From positions 186,001 to 250,000 of the forward strand of contig NZ_RYZK01000003.1 in NCBI RefSeq assembly GCF_003990645.1: 64,000 nucleotides of DNA. Reading direction: 5' to 3'. Positions within the stretch are counted from its first letter, which is position 1; every line of letters begins with the position of its first letter. This DNA is from Shimia sediminis. Lineage in GTDB: Bacteria; Pseudomonadota; Alphaproteobacteria; Rhodobacterales; Rhodobacteraceae. Under the pieces are notes generated by a model that saw only the letters and a program-made list of their open reading frames with translations, was not told where the DNA came from and ran no database searches. Position numbers and translations under genes: made by a program. Below, one piece after another: positions 32,971 through 43,258 of this stretch.

Positions 32971-34476
32971 TCACAGATCCATCAACAACCGACGCGGATC
33001 CTCGAGCGCTTCTTTGACGCGGACGAGGAAGGTCACGGCGCCTTTGCCGTCGACGATGCGGTGGTCGTAGCTGAGGGCGAGGTACATCATCGGGCGGATG
33101 ACAACCTGACCGTTGATCGCCATGGGGCGGTCCTGAATCTTGTGCATGCCGAGGATACCGGACTGCGGCGGGTTCAGGATGGGCGAGGACATCAGCGAGC
33201 CATAGACGCCACCGTTGGAGATGGTGAAGGTGCCGCCCTGCATTTCGGCCATGGACAGTTTGCCGTCACGGGCGCGTTTGCCCTTTTCGGCGATGGCTTT
33301 TTCGATGGCGGCAAAGCTCATCGAGTCCGCATCCCGGATCACCGGCACAACGAGGCCGGTGGGGGTGCCGGCGGCAACGCCCATGTGCACGAAGTTCTTG
33401 TAGACGATGTCGGTGCCGTCGATCTCGGCGTTGACCTCGGGGACCTCTTTCAGCGCGTGGCAGCAGGCCTTGGTGAAGAAGGACATGAAGCCCAGACGGA
33501 CGCCGTGTTTCTTCTCAAACTCGCCTTTGTATTCGTTGCGCAGTGCCATCACTTCGGTCATGTCCACCTCGTTATAGGTGGTGAGCATGGCGGCGGTGTT
33601 CTGGCTGTCCTTGAGGCGGCGCGCGATGGTCTGGCGCAGGCGGGTCATTTTCACGCGCTCTTCGCGGGCGGCGTCGTCGGCTGGTACCGGCGCGCGCGGC
33701 ACGGCGGCGGCTGCCGGGGCAGGGGCCGGGGCTGCGATGGCTGGGGCCGGTGCAGGCACCGAGGCGTTTGCCACGTCTTCTTTCATGATGCGACCGTCGC
33801 GGCCGGTGCCCTGAACAGTTGCCGGGTCGATGCCTTTTTCCGCCATCAGCTTGTTGGCCGAGGGGGCGTTTTCGACGTCTTTGCCTTCTGTGTCGAAAAT
33901 CACAACTTCGGAATTGTTGGCGTCATTGCTTTGGTTGGGCGCACCCAAAGACGAGATCACGGCCAGTTTGGCGGTGGCATCCACGGTGGCGCCTTCGGCG
34001 GCAATGATTTCGGCCAGAACGCCAGAGGCGGGGGCAGGAACCTCGACCGAGACCTTGTCGGTTTCCAATTCGCAGAGCATTTCGTCCTGTTTGACGCTGT
34101 CGCCCACGGCTTTGAACCATGTTGACACGGTGGCTTCGGTCACGCTTTCGCCCAAGGTCGGGACCATGACGTCAACGCTGCTGCCTGTGTCAGCCGGGGC
34201 TGCGGCGGGGGCTTTGGCAGCCGGGGTCGGGGCGGCGCCTTCGCCGGCGGCGATGGTGGCCAAGAGCGCATCAACGCCAACGGTTTGACCTTCGGCGGCA
34301 ACGATTTCGCCCATGACGCCAGCGGCGGGCGACGGCACTTCGACGGTCACCTTGTCGGTTTCCAGCTCGCAGAGCATTTCATCAACAGCGACCGCATCGC
34401 CCGGTTTCTTGAACCAGGTGGCCACGGTGGCCTCGGTGACGCTCTCGCCTAGGGTGGGGACGCGAACTTCGGTCAT
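32971..34476 (-). CDS. sucB: 2-oxoglutarate dehydrogenase E2, dihydrolipoyl succinyltransferase
   Basis: A 501-aa E2 subunit with two lipoyl domains: [10 protein letters not shown] with the lipoyl lysine at residue 42, and [10 protein letters not shown] with Lys141. An Ala/Pro-rich linker, the E3/E1-binding domain ([28 protein letters not shown]) and the catalytic core ending [19 protein letters not shown] follow. The His and Asp in DHRIVDG are catalytic. Most gamma-proteobacterial SucB has one lipoyl domain. It starts 3 bp after the sucA stop and forms the complex core with SucA and Lpd. Confidence 0.97.
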   Translation of the reverse strand: MTEVRVPTLGESVTEATVATWFKKPGDAVAVDEMLCELETDKVTVEVPSPAAGVMGEIVAAEGQTVGVDALLATIAAGEGAAPTPAAKAPAAAPADTGSSVDVMVPTLGESVTEATVSTWFKAVGDSVKQDEMLCELETDKVSVEVPAPASGVLAEIIAAEGATVDATAKLAVISSLGAPNQSNDANNSEVVIFDTEGKDVENAPSANKLMAEKGIDPATVQGTGRDGRIMKEDVANASVPAPAPAIAAPAPAPAAAAVPRAPVPADDAAREERVKMTRLRQTIARRLKDSQNTAAMLTTYNEVDMTEVMALRNEYKGEFEKKHGVRLGFMSFFTKACCHALKEVPEVNAEIDGTDIVYKNFVHMGVAAGTPTGLVVPVIRDADSMSFAAIEKAIAEKGKRARDGKLSMAEMQGGTFTISNGGVYGSLMSSPILNPPQSGILGMHKIQDRPMAINGQVVIRPMMYLALSYDHRIVDGKGAVTFLVRVKEALEDPRRLLMDL

Positions 34477-34479
34477 GGG

Positions 34480-37440
34480 TTAGTTTCCTTCCATCGAGAG
34501 GGCGGCGTTCACCAGCGCCTCTTGTTGTGCTTTGTGTTGGCTTGAGAGACCGGTTGCAGGCGAGGCCGACGCGGGGCGGCCTGCGTATACCGGGCGGGTG
34601 TGTTTGGCTTTGATACGGGTCAGCGCCCATTCGATGTTGGGCTCAATAAACGACCATGCGCCCTGGTTCTTGGGCTCTTCCTGACACCAGACCATTTCGG
34701 CCCCTTTGAAGCGCTCAAGCTCTTTGATGAGCGAGTGCGCAGGGAAGGGATAGAACTGTTCGATCCGCATCAGGTAGACATCGTCGATACCGCGGTTGTC
34801 GCGTTCTTCAAGAAGGTCATAGTAGACCTTGCCCGAGCACATGACGACGCGCTTGATCTTGTCATCCGCTTTCAGTTGCGTGTCCGAGTTGCCCTTTTGC
34901 GCGTCATCCCAGAGGACGCGGTGGAAGGACGAGCCGGTGGTGAATTCCTCGGCTTCGGAGATGCAGAGCTTGTGACGTAACAGCGATTTCGGCGTCATCA
35001 GGATCAGCGGCTTGCGGAAGCTGCGGTGGATCTGACGGCGCAGGATGTGGAAGTAGTTCGCGGGCGTCGTACAGTTGGCCACGATCCAGTTGTCACCGCC
35101 GCACATTTGCAGGAAGCGTTCCAGACGGGCTGACGAGTGTTCGGGGCCCTGGCCCTCGAAACCGTGGGGCAGCAGAACCACCAGACCGGACATTCGCAGC
35201 CATTTCGCCTCGCCTGACGAGATGAACTGGTCGAACATGATCTGCGCGCCGTTGGCAAAATCGCCAAATTGCGCCTCCCATAAGGTCAGCGTGTCGGGTT
35301 CGGCCAGCGAATACCCATACTCAAAGCCCAGCACCGCGTATTCCGACAGCGCCGAGTCGATCACGTCGTATTGCGCCTGACCGGCGCGGATGTGGTTCAG
35401 CGGGTAGTAGCGTTCTTCGGTGTCCTGGTTGACGATACCCGAATGGCGCTGCGAGAAGGTGCCGCGGGTGGCGTCCTGACCGGCAAGCCGCACAGGGTAG
35501 CCTTCGGTCAGGAGCGAGCCAAAGGCCAGCGCTTCGGCTGTGGCCCAGTCGAACCCTTTGCCGGTTTCCATCATCTTGGCCTTGGATTCCAGCAGGCGGC
35601 CGACGGTTTTGTGGATCGGATAGCCCTCGGGCGCGCGGCTGAGCGCGGCACCCACTTCCTGGAAAGTTTCGGGTTTGATCGAGGTCTGACCGCGTTGATA
35701 GACGCCATCTTCTTTGTCTTTGCCAGACCAGCGGCCATCCAGCCAGTCGGCCTTGTTCGGCTTATAGTCTTTCCCGGCCTCGAACTCTTCGTTCAGGTAG
35801 GCCTGGAAGGCGGCTTTCATGTCTTCGATTTCGCCTTCGGGGATCAGGCCGTCCTTGACCAGACGCTCGGTATAGAGTGACAGGGTGGTCTTGTGGCCCT
35901 TGATCTTCTTGTACATCACCGGGTTGGTGAACATGGGCTCGTCGCCCTCGTTGTGACCAAAGCGGCGGTAGCAGAACATGTCCAGGACGACATCTTTCTG
36001 GAACTTCTGGCGGAACTCGGTGGCAACCTTGGCGGCGTGGACCACGGCCTCGGGGTCGTCGCCGTTCACGTGGAAGATCGGCGCCTCAACCACCAGAGCG
36101 TTGTCGGTGGGATAAGGCGACGAGCGCGAGAAGTGTGGCGCGGTGGTGAACCCGATCTGGTTGTTCACCACGATATGCATGGTGCCGCCGGTCTTGTGAC
36201 CACGCAGGCCCGACAGTGCGAAACACTCTGCCACAACGCCCTGACCGGCAAAGGCTGCGTCGCCGTGCAGAAGGATTGGCATGACGCTGGTCCGTTCCGT
36301 ATCGTTCAACTGATCCTGCTTGGCGCGGACCTTGCCCAGAACCACCGGGTTCACCGCCTCGAGGTGCGAGGGGTTGGCGGTCAGCGACAGGTGCACGGTG
36401 TTGCCGTCAAATTCGCGGTCGGACGAGGCGCCGAGGTGGTATTTCACGTCACCCGAGCCGTCCACGTCCTCGGGTTTGAACGACCCGCCCTGGAATTCGT
36501 TGAAGATTGCCTTGTAGGGTTTGGCCATCACATTGGCCAGCACCGACAGGCGGCCCCGGTGGGGCATGCCGATGACGATCTCTTTCAGGCCGAGGTTCCC
36601 ACCGCGCTTGATGATCTGCTCCATCGCGGGGATCAGGCTCTCGCCGCCATCAAGGCCAAAGCGCTTGGTGCCCATGTATTTGACGTGCAGGAATTTCTCG
36701 AAACCCTCGGCCTCGACCAGCTTGTTCAGGATCGCTTTCCGGCCTTCGCGGGTAAAGGCGATTTCCTTGCCGTAGCCCTCGATCCGCTCTTTCAGCCAAG
36801 AGGCCTCTTCGGGGTTCGAGATGTGCATGTATTGCAAGGCAAAGGTGCCGCAATAGGTGCGTTTCACGATGTCGATGATCTGGCGCATCGTGGCGATTTC
36901 CAGACCCAGAACCTTGTCGATGAAAATCGGACGGTCCATGTCGGATTCGGCAAAGCCATAGGATTTCGGGTCAAGCTCGGGATGCGGAGTCGCGTCGCGC
37001 ATGCCCAGCGGGTCGAGGTCGGCCACAAGGTGACCCCGGATCCGGTAGGCGCGGATGATCATCAGCGCGCGGATCGAGTCGAGCACGGCCTGTTTGACCG
37101 CTTCGTCCGAAACCTGAACACCCTTTTCGGCTGCCTTGGCCTTGATCTTGTCACCGGCCCCTTTGACCTCGGCGGGCTGTGCCCATTCGCCAGTAAGCGC
37201 GCTGGTCAGTTCGTCAGCGGGCATCGGCGGCCAATCGCCCCGTGCCCAGGACGGGCCAGAGGCCTCGGCTTTGACGTCCAGCTCGGCATCACCCAGCTGA
37301 CGGAAAAACGATTGCCACGCTTCGTCAACCGCATTGGGGTCATTGGCAAAGCGGGCATACATCTGTTCGAGGTATTCCGCATTATGCCCCTGCATGAAGG
37401 AAGAGGCGTGGAATTGGTCGTTGGGGGATTGGTCGGTCAT
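34480..37440 (-). CDS. sucA: 2-oxoglutarate dehydrogenase E1 component
   Basis: A 986-aa thiamine-diphosphate enzyme of normal length. The N-terminus AEYLEQMYARFANDP is the E2-binding segment; GMPHRGRLSVLANVM and FGHNEGDEPMFTNP are conserved TPP and active-site blocks, and PHGFEGQGPEHSSARLERFLQ lies in the C-terminal half. It decarboxylates 2-oxoglutarate and passes succinyl to the E2 lipoyl group. The ATG overlaps the stop of the upstream hypothetical gene (ATGA), so a foreign gene is now translationally coupled to it. sucB follows at once. Confidence 0.97.
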   Translation of the reverse strand: MTDQSPNDQFHASSFMQGHNAEYLEQMYARFANDPNAVDEAWQSFFRQLGDAELDVKAEASGPSWARGDWPPMPADELTSALTGEWAQPAEVKGAGDKIKAKAAEKGVQVSDEAVKQAVLDSIRALMIIRAYRIRGHLVADLDPLGMRDATPHPELDPKSYGFAESDMDRPIFIDKVLGLEIATMRQIIDIVKRTYCGTFALQYMHISNPEEASWLKERIEGYGKEIAFTREGRKAILNKLVEAEGFEKFLHVKYMGTKRFGLDGGESLIPAMEQIIKRGGNLGLKEIVIGMPHRGRLSVLANVMAKPYKAIFNEFQGGSFKPEDVDGSGDVKYHLGASSDREFDGNTVHLSLTANPSHLEAVNPVVLGKVRAKQDQLNDTERTSVMPILLHGDAAFAGQGVVAECFALSGLRGHKTGGTMHIVVNNQIGFTTAPHFSRSSPYPTDNALVVEAPIFHVNGDDPEAVVHAAKVATEFRQKFQKDVVLDMFCYRRFGHNEGDEPMFTNPVMYKKIKGHKTTLSLYTERLVKDGLIPEGEIEDMKAAFQAYLNEEFEAGKDYKPNKADWLDGRWSGKDKEDGVYQRGQTSIKPETFQEVGAALSRAPEGYPIHKTVGRLLESKAKMMETGKGFDWATAEALAFGSLLTEGYPVRLAGQDATRGTFSQRHSGIVNQDTEERYYPLNHIRAGQAQYDVIDSALSEYAVLGFEYGYSLAEPDTLTLWEAQFGDFANGAQIMFDQFISSGEAKWLRMSGLVVLLPHGFEGQGPEHSSARLERFLQMCGGDNWIVANCTTPANYFHILRRQIHRSFRKPLILMTPKSLLRHKLCISEAEEFTTGSSFHRVLWDDAQKGNSDTQLKADDKIKRVVMCSGKVYYDLLEERDNRGIDDVYLMRIEQFYPFPAHSLIKELERFKGAEMVWCQEEPKNQGAWSFIEPNIEWALTRIKAKHTRPVYAGRPASASPATGLSSQHKAQQEALVNAALSMEGN

Positions 37441-37997
37441 TGGTTTGCCTCCGTGCCAGTGTTTTGGCGATTGACCAAAGTTGCGGTGAAGACCGCTGGG
37501 TTCTTGTGGTTTGGTTGAGCCGCAAGGCTCTCGGCTGGGAGTTCGCTAGCCGATATTCTTAGTGCGCTTTTTTCGTAATGTAGAAAGCGCTTTGGTCCAA
37601 TTTGGTGGACGGGCGCGTCCGGCAACTGGCGACGCAATTCATCGAGTAAGCTAACGTCCGAAACCAGTATGCAGTATTCTTGGTTGGCAGAGTTGCGCCC
37701 GAATAGGACGGTTGAATTGTCCCAAGAAAAGGCAAAATCAGGATTGGTTCCCGATGCGGAAAGTTCCTTGGCCCAATTGTAAGTAGCTGTCCAAGTCTCT
37801 GGTGAGTCACCATCTACGTTTCCCAGAAAAAACGCACTTTCTAGCGCCGTAGGCACTGCCTTAGAATCGGCTCTCCAGCTTACCGTAGCGAAAAACTCAC
37901 GCCTTTCCGCATTTGAAATTTCGGAGGTTACGCAAACAAGCCCATCTGACGCAGTCTGGGCGACCGCATAAGATTGAACCGTTGTAGCGATCAGCAC
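37437..37997 (-). CDS. Hypothetical exported protein between sucD and sucA
   Basis: About 186 aa if the GTG at 37997 is used; no ribosome site is seen there. The N-terminal VLSTFVLIATTVQSYAVAQ looks like a signal peptide, followed by a soluble domain with two cysteines (LVCVTSEISN, YCILVSDVSLL). The frame stays open upstream to 38171 across hairpin-rich repeat DNA, so the original 5' end may have been replaced or extended by that insertion. It ends in an ATGA overlap with sucA. The DNA is AT-richer than its neighbours. No family recognised. Confidence 0.6.
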   Translation of the reverse strand: MLIATTVQSYAVAQTASDGLVCVTSEISNAERREFFATVSWRADSKAVPTALESAFFLGNVDGDSPETWTATYNWAKELSASGTNPDFAFSWDNSTVLFGRNSANQEYCILVSDVSLLDELRRQLPDAPVHQIGPKRFLHYEKSALRISASELPAESLAAQPNHKNPAVFTATLVNRQNTGTEANQ

Positions 37998-38013
37998 AAA
38001 GGTAGAGAGAACC

Positions 38014-38138
38014 GCCCGGCGGCAACGCCGGGCAGCGCCCGTCCCGCCCCACGTCGCACCAAAGGTGCGCCGCAGGTTAGTGGCACGCCTCTGGCGTGAC
38101 GGGCGGGCGCTTTGCACCCCCCCCGTCGGGACGGGCGC
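38014..38138. repeat. Compound hairpin element between sucD and a hypothetical gene
   Basis: A hairpin GCCCGGCG/CGCCGGGC (38014-38033) is followed by a unit bounded by GCGCCCGTCCC (38035-38045) and its reverse complement GGGACGGGCGC (38128-38138). Inside are CGCACC/GGTGCG and CACGCC/GGCGTG hairpins, giving a cloverleaf-like fold. The right end is followed by TACC, so on the minus strand it reads GGTAGCGCC, again a GTAG-type foot. It resembles a REP/BIME cluster. Confidence 0.6.
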
Positions 38139-38174
38139 TACCCTATGTGCATATGCCGGACGGTCCGTCATTGG

Positions 38175-39056
38175 TTAGCCGATTGCTTTCAGCACGGCTT
38201 CGCCCAGACCCGCGGGGCTGTCGGCGACAACGATACCGGCCTCTTTCATGGCTTCGATCTTGTCTTCTGCACCGCCTTTACCACCGGCAACGATGGCACC
38301 GGCGTGGCCCATGCGGCGGCCCGGAGGTGCCGTGCGGCCTGCGATAAAGCCAGCGGTCGGTTTCCAGCGGCCTTTCTTGCGCTCGTTGGCGAGGAATTCG
38401 GCGGCTTCTTCTTCTGCGGAACCACCGATCTCACCGATCATGATGATCGATTGGGTTTCGTCGTCGTCAAGGAACATATCGAGGATGTCGATATGCTCGG
38501 TGCCCTTGATGGGGTCACCACCGATGCCGACGGCGGTCGACTGGCCGAGGCCGATGTCAGCGGTCTGCTTCACGGCCTCATAGGTCAGAGTGCCCGAACG
38601 CGACACAACACCGACCGAGCCACGTTTGTGGATGTGGCCGGGCATGATGCCGATTTTGCAGGCGTCAGGGGTAATGACACCGGGGCAGTTGGGGCCGATC
38701 AGGCGGCTTGCCGAGCCTTCAAGGGCGCGCTGCACCTTCATCATGTCCAGCACCGGAATGCCTTCGGTGATGCAGACGATCAATTCCATCTCGGCGTCGA
38801 TGGCCTCGAGGATCGAGTCTGCCGCGAAGGGCGGGGGGACATAGATGACGGAAGCGTTGGCTTCGGTCTTGGCCTTGGCTTCGTGCACCGAGTTAAAGAC
38901 CGGCAGGCCGAGGTGGTCCATACCGCCTTTGCCCGGCGTCACGCCGCCGACCATCTTGGTGCCATATGCGATGGCTTGTTCAGAGTGAAAGGTGCCCTGC
39001 GAGCCGGTGAAGCCCTGACAGATGACCTTGGTGTTTTCGTCTACGAGGATTGCCAT
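38175..39056 (-). CDS. sucD: Succinyl-CoA synthetase, alpha subunit
   Basis: A 293-aa protein. The CoA-binding N-terminal domain has [17 protein letters not shown] and GGVTPGKGG; the phosphorylated histidine lies in GHAGAIV near residue 245. It couples succinyl-CoA to succinate with ATP or GTP formation, in complex with SucC. The ATG at 39056 follows GGAGAGG; the longer frame is rejected. sucC and sucD are usually adjacent or overlapping, but here a 177-codon hypothetical sits between them. Confidence 0.97.
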   Translation of the reverse strand: MAILVDENTKVICQGFTGSQGTFHSEQAIAYGTKMVGGVTPGKGGMDHLGLPVFNSVHEAKAKTEANASVIYVPPPFAADSILEAIDAEMELIVCITEGIPVLDMMKVQRALEGSASRLIGPNCPGVITPDACKIGIMPGHIHKRGSVGVVSRSGTLTYEAVKQTADIGLGQSTAVGIGGDPIKGTEHIDILDMFLDDDETQSIIMIGEIGGSAEEEAAEFLANERKKGRWKPTAGFIAGRTAPPGRRMGHAGAIVAGGKGGAEDKIEAMKEAGIVVADSPAGLGEAVLKAIG

Positions 39057-39066
39057 TAGGCCTCTC

Positions 39067-39597
39067 CTATTTTCGCGTAATGATTGTTGTTGACTGTGAC
39101 TGGCCGGAACGCCCGATGGCGACAAGGATTCTGCTGCCTTTCTTGTAGCTGCCAATGTACATGCCACTTGCCACAATCGGTTTGTCTTTGTTTTGATAAC
39201 CTATGTTCAGCAGACCAGAATCTACCGCACCCCAAAGTGCTTCAGACTCGTAGTTGTTCGTCACTTTCGTAACGCATTCGCCTTTGGAGCCCACAGCAAC
39301 TTCAGAGATGGTTTTGAACATTCCGTTGCCGTAGGTTTTGCGGTAAACCTTTTTGAAAGAGGCCTGACCGATTTTAGAGGTCTTAGCGATCTCGAAATCT
39401 TTGCCAGAGACGGCGGAATCCAGAGAGTCTCTCGACACCACAATAGCTGAGCAAACGTTAACGATATCCACCGCTGCGGCTTGCATTAGCTTTCGATCTT
39501 TCTTCTTGCCTGCATGCGCCTCGCTTGACGTCAAAGCCGCCAAACCGAGGCTGATTGCAAAGACAAATCCAAGATATGGTCTTTGGAGTGCGTTCAT
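39067..39597 (-). CDS. Hypothetical exported protein inserted between sucC and sucD
   Basis: A 176-aa protein. Residues 1-29 form a signal peptide ([20 protein letters not shown], cleavage near AHA). The mature part is Lys-rich and has two cysteines ([16 protein letters not shown]) that could form a disulfide, ending with strand-rich [20 protein letters not shown]. No family recognised. The ATG overlaps the sucC stop (TGATG) and its stop lies 10 bp before the sucD start, so it is fully built into the operon's translation. AT-richer than sucC and sucD. Confidence 0.65.
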   Translation of the reverse strand: MNALQRPYLGFVFAISLGLAALTSSEAHAGKKKDRKLMQAAAVDIVNVCSAIVVSRDSLDSAVSGKDFEIAKTSKIGQASFKKVYRKTYGNGMFKTISEVAVGSKGECVTKVTNNYESEALWGAVDSGLLNIGYQNKDKPIVASGMYIGSYKKGSRILVAIGRSGQSQSTTIITRK

Positions 39598-40790
39598 CAG
39601 CCTTTCACCGCTTTCACGATCTTTTCGGCGCCGTCGCTGAGGTTGTCGGCAGCGATCACATCAACGTCGGAGTTGTTGATGATGTCTTTGCCGGCTTCCA
39701 CGTTGGTGCCTTCGAGACGGACAACCAGCGGAACCTGCAGGCCGACTTCTTTCACCGCGGCGACAACGCCTTCGGCGATGACGTCACAGCGCATGATGCC
39801 GCCGAAGATGTTCACGAGGATGCCTTTGACGTTGGGGTCCGAGGTGATGATCTTGAACGCTTCGGTCACCTTCTCTTTGGTCGCACCGCCGCCCACGTCG
39901 AGGAAGTTGGCAGGCTCGGCACCGTAGAGTTTGATGATGTCCATGGTGGCCATCGCCAGACCCGCGCCGTTGACCATGCAGCCAATCTCGCCGTCCAGCG
40001 CGATGTAGTTCAGGTCGTACTTGGACGCTTCCAGCTCTTTGCTGTCTTCTTCTGTCTCGTCGCGCAGCTCGGCGATGTCCGCGTGGCGGTACATGGCGTT
40101 GCCGTCAAAGCTGACCTTGGCGTCGAGAACCTTGAGGTTGCCGTCATCCGCAACGATCAGAGGGTTGATTTCCAGCATCTCCATGTCTTTTTCCATGAAG
40201 GCCTGGTAAAGCTGACCCATCAGTTTGACGCACTGTTTGACCTGCGCGCCGGTCAGACCCAGCGAAAAGGCGATGCGGCGGCCGTGGTAGGCCTGATAGC
40301 CGGTGGCCGGATCAACGCTGAACGACAGGATCTTTTCAGGCGTTGCCGCGGCAACTTCTTCGATGTCCATGCCGCCTTCGGTCGAGCAGACGAAAGACAC
40401 GCGTGATGTCTGACGGTCGACCAGCAGGGCGAGGTAAAGTTCGCGTTCGATGCCGGAGCCGGCCTCGATATAGATGCGGTTGACCTGTTTGCCCGCGGGG
40501 CCGGTCTGGTGGGTCACAAGGGTGCGGCCCAGCATCTTCTTGGCTTCTTCGGCGGCTTCTTCCACCGATTTCGTCAGGCGCACGCCGCCTTTTTCGCCAG
40601 CGTCGGCCTCTTTGAACGAGCCCTTGCCGCGTCCACCTGCGTGGATCTGTGCCTTGACGACCCAAAGTGGCCCATCAAGTTCACCGGCTGCGGTTTTGGC
40701 GTCCTCGGCCTTCAGGACGGGGCGTCCTTCGGAAACGGGGGCACCGTAGGAGCGAAGCAAAGCCTTCGCCTGGTATTCATGGATGTTCAT
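39597..40790 (-). CDS. sucC: Succinyl-CoA synthetase, beta subunit
   Basis: A 397-aa ATP-grasp protein starting [16 protein letters not shown]. Conserved blocks are [12 protein letters not shown] for nucleotide binding, EINPLIV and the C-terminal [15 protein letters not shown] for CoA and phosphate relay. It forms the SucCD complex. The ATG at 40790 has GGGACAG upstream; the upstream extension to 40925 is not coding-like. Two TGTGATCACA palindromes lie 95-126 bp upstream, so a new transcript probably starts here rather than at mdh. Confidence 0.97.
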   Translation of the reverse strand: MNIHEYQAKALLRSYGAPVSEGRPVLKAEDAKTAAGELDGPLWVVKAQIHAGGRGKGSFKEADAGEKGGVRLTKSVEEAAEEAKKMLGRTLVTHQTGPAGKQVNRIYIEAGSGIERELYLALLVDRQTSRVSFVCSTEGGMDIEEVAAATPEKILSFSVDPATGYQAYHGRRIAFSLGLTGAQVKQCVKLMGQLYQAFMEKDMEMLEINPLIVADDGNLKVLDAKVSFDGNAMYRHADIAELRDETEEDSKELEASKYDLNYIALDGEIGCMVNGAGLAMATMDIIKLYGAEPANFLDVGGGATKEKVTEAFKIITSDPNVKGILVNIFGGIMRCDVIAEGVVAAVKEVGLQVPLVVRLEGTNVEAGKDIINNSDVDVIAADNLSDGAEKIVKAVKG

Positions 40791-40885
40791 GGAACTGTCC
40801 CATCTTGCTACGATTGAAACGGATATACGGGCAAAAAACCCGTGTTCTAAGAGGTTTTTGTGATTCTGATGAAATTTTCGTAATT

Positions 40886-40916
40886 TGTGATCACACGATT
40901 TGCAGCTGTGATCACA
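40886..40916. promoter_or_regulatory. Paired TGTGATCACA palindromes upstream of sucC
   Basis: Two exact copies of the 10-bp palindrome TGTGATCACA lie at 40886-40895 and 40907-40916, 21 bp apart centre to centre, about two helical turns. The same pair occurs upstream of sdhC at 48042-48071. The spacing and repetition argue for a dimeric regulator binding twice. The regulator is unknown. Confidence 0.75.
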
Positions 40917-40946
40917 AAAGCGCAAACATTCGAAAGAATCTATGAA

Positions 40947-41831
40947 TCAACTGTCTATGAAAGGTACTTTCAATCCAGACCACCACCGGCGCAAGCGGGT
41001 ATTTTTGCGGTAGCGCATGGCAAAGTCGTTTTCCGGATGCACCTTTTGGCTGGGATGCGTGTCGGCAAACGATGGCACCGGCGCCGGGTGGGGACGGTTT
41101 TGCAGGGTCCCGTCGGCTTCTTGCCAGGCTTGGATAAATGCCATGAAGGGCGCGCCATACAGCTCTTGGGGTGTTTGGGCCCTGGATGTGGATTTTTTGT
41201 AGCCTGCGCGCAAGAGCGAGGAATGCAGGATGCGCGGTGCCGGTGTGCGGCTGTCAAACGACCGAATCAGGTCGGGGTCGATGACATTGTACTGAACGGG
41301 CAGGGTGGCAATGCGCAGGTCACTGTCGAACAACAGTTCGCGCAGGATTGGCTGATCAATGCCGGACTCCGAGGCTTCGAATTCGGATTGCCATTGGGTC
41401 AGGAAAGCGCGGGTCGCATCGGATCTGCGCAGTCCAATCACGCCGCCATTGTATTGCGGAAAGGCGGCCGGGATCGGTTTGCTGTGCAGCGCGAGGGTGT
41501 GCGTGCCCATATTGCCGCGCTGGTCGTGGATGGCCGCGATGTCAAAGTGCTTGAGCACGTCGAACACATCATCCAGGGGGGCAATCACGAAAAGATCGGC
41601 GTCGAGATAGAGTGTCCGGTCAAACCGCGAGCGCAGGAGAGCTTCGAACCGGGGGCGGGGGCCGCTGGTTGAAAGCTGGTGTACCTTGGCGAATACCGGA
41701 TCATCGCAGGGCTGATCGGTATAAAGGTCAATCGGAATGTCGGGGTTGTGCTGCGCCACGGTGGCGGCGGCTTGGCGGGCCAGACCGGTATAGTCTGGCC
41801 CTGTCACGGCAAAGATGAAGCCGTGTGTCAT
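40947..41831 (-). CDS. GT8-like nucleotide-diphospho-sugar transferase
   Basis: A 294-aa protein with the GT-A pattern: FIFAVTGPDYTGLAR at the start, the DXD motif in RTLYLDADLFVIAPLDD near residue 77, and FPQYNGGVIGLRRS, which in GT8-type enzymes contacts the acceptor. The C-terminal 80 residues are polar. It probably transfers a sugar to a glycan or protein; donor unknown. Its ATG directly abuts the mdh stop, yet it precedes the sucC operator, so it is likely transcribed with mdh. A glycosyltransferase here has no obvious metabolic link. Confidence 0.72.
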   Translation of the reverse strand: MTHGFIFAVTGPDYTGLARQAAATVAQHNPDIPIDLYTDQPCDDPVFAKVHQLSTSGPRPRFEALLRSRFDRTLYLDADLFVIAPLDDVFDVLKHFDIAAIHDQRGNMGTHTLALHSKPIPAAFPQYNGGVIGLRRSDATRAFLTQWQSEFEASESGIDQPILRELLFDSDLRIATLPVQYNVIDPDLIRSFDSRTPAPRILHSSLLRAGYKKSTSRAQTPQELYGAPFMAFIQAWQEADGTLQNRPHPAPVPSFADTHPSQKVHPENDFAMRYRKNTRLRRWWSGLKVPFIDS

Positions 41832-42833
<1,002 letters not shown>

Positions 42834-42897
42834 TTAGGGCGGAATCGCCGCTGACGCAAGTGTTTGCAGGCGCGGCGAAGAGTTGCAGGAGGGCGAT

Positions 42898-42921
42898 TAC
42901 TGCACAGTATTTGCCGCAAAT
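42898..42921. promoter_or_regulatory. Candidate operators in the mdh/lipoprotein divergent region
   Basis: TACTG-CA-CAGTA (42898-42909) overlaps by one base a perfect 13-bp palindrome ATTTGC-C-GCAAAT (42909-42921). They lie 104-127 bp upstream of mdh and about 80 bp upstream of the divergent lipoprotein gene. No TGTGATCACA copy is present here, so mdh may be controlled separately from sucC. Confidence 0.35.
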
Positions 42922-43002
42922 GCCACATCTGAAAGCCTCTTGTCGCCACGCCGAGGCCTGATTAACATCAGGACGAACAACGATTTTCAGGGATGGTCCA
43001 CG

Positions 43003-43209
43003 ATGAAGTCTTCGGCAAAAATTCTGGTGGTGGTGCTTTTGGCGGGCATGACGCTTTCGGCATGCGGCAATGGCGGCAACACCACCAACAACGTCCAAGC
43101 CGTGTCTGTCGGCGAGCAATTGGAAGCGCTTGAAGTCGCCTATGCCAAGGGGCTTCTGACCGAAAAAGAATACAACGATCAGCGTAAGAAGATCCTGAAG
43201 GGCCAGTAA
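43003..43209 (+). CDS. Small lipoprotein with SHOCT-like C-terminus
   Basis: A 68-aa protein. The signal sequence ends in a lipobox LSAC at Cys22, followed by a Gly/Asn-rich linker. The last 30 residues, with EALEVAYAKGLLTEKEYNDQ, match the short SHOCT-type helix pair that usually ends multi-domain proteins and here makes up most of the mature lipoprotein. It is divergent from mdh and followed by the TauE-like gene. Function unknown. Confidence 0.75.
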   Translation: MKSSAKILVVVLLAGMTLSACGNGGNTTNNVQAVSVGEQLEALEVAYAKGLLTEKEYNDQRKKILKGQ

Positions 43210-43258
43210 CGGTCCCCTTTTCAGTTTGTGCTGAGTTCGAGAATTGGTGTTTGCCGCC

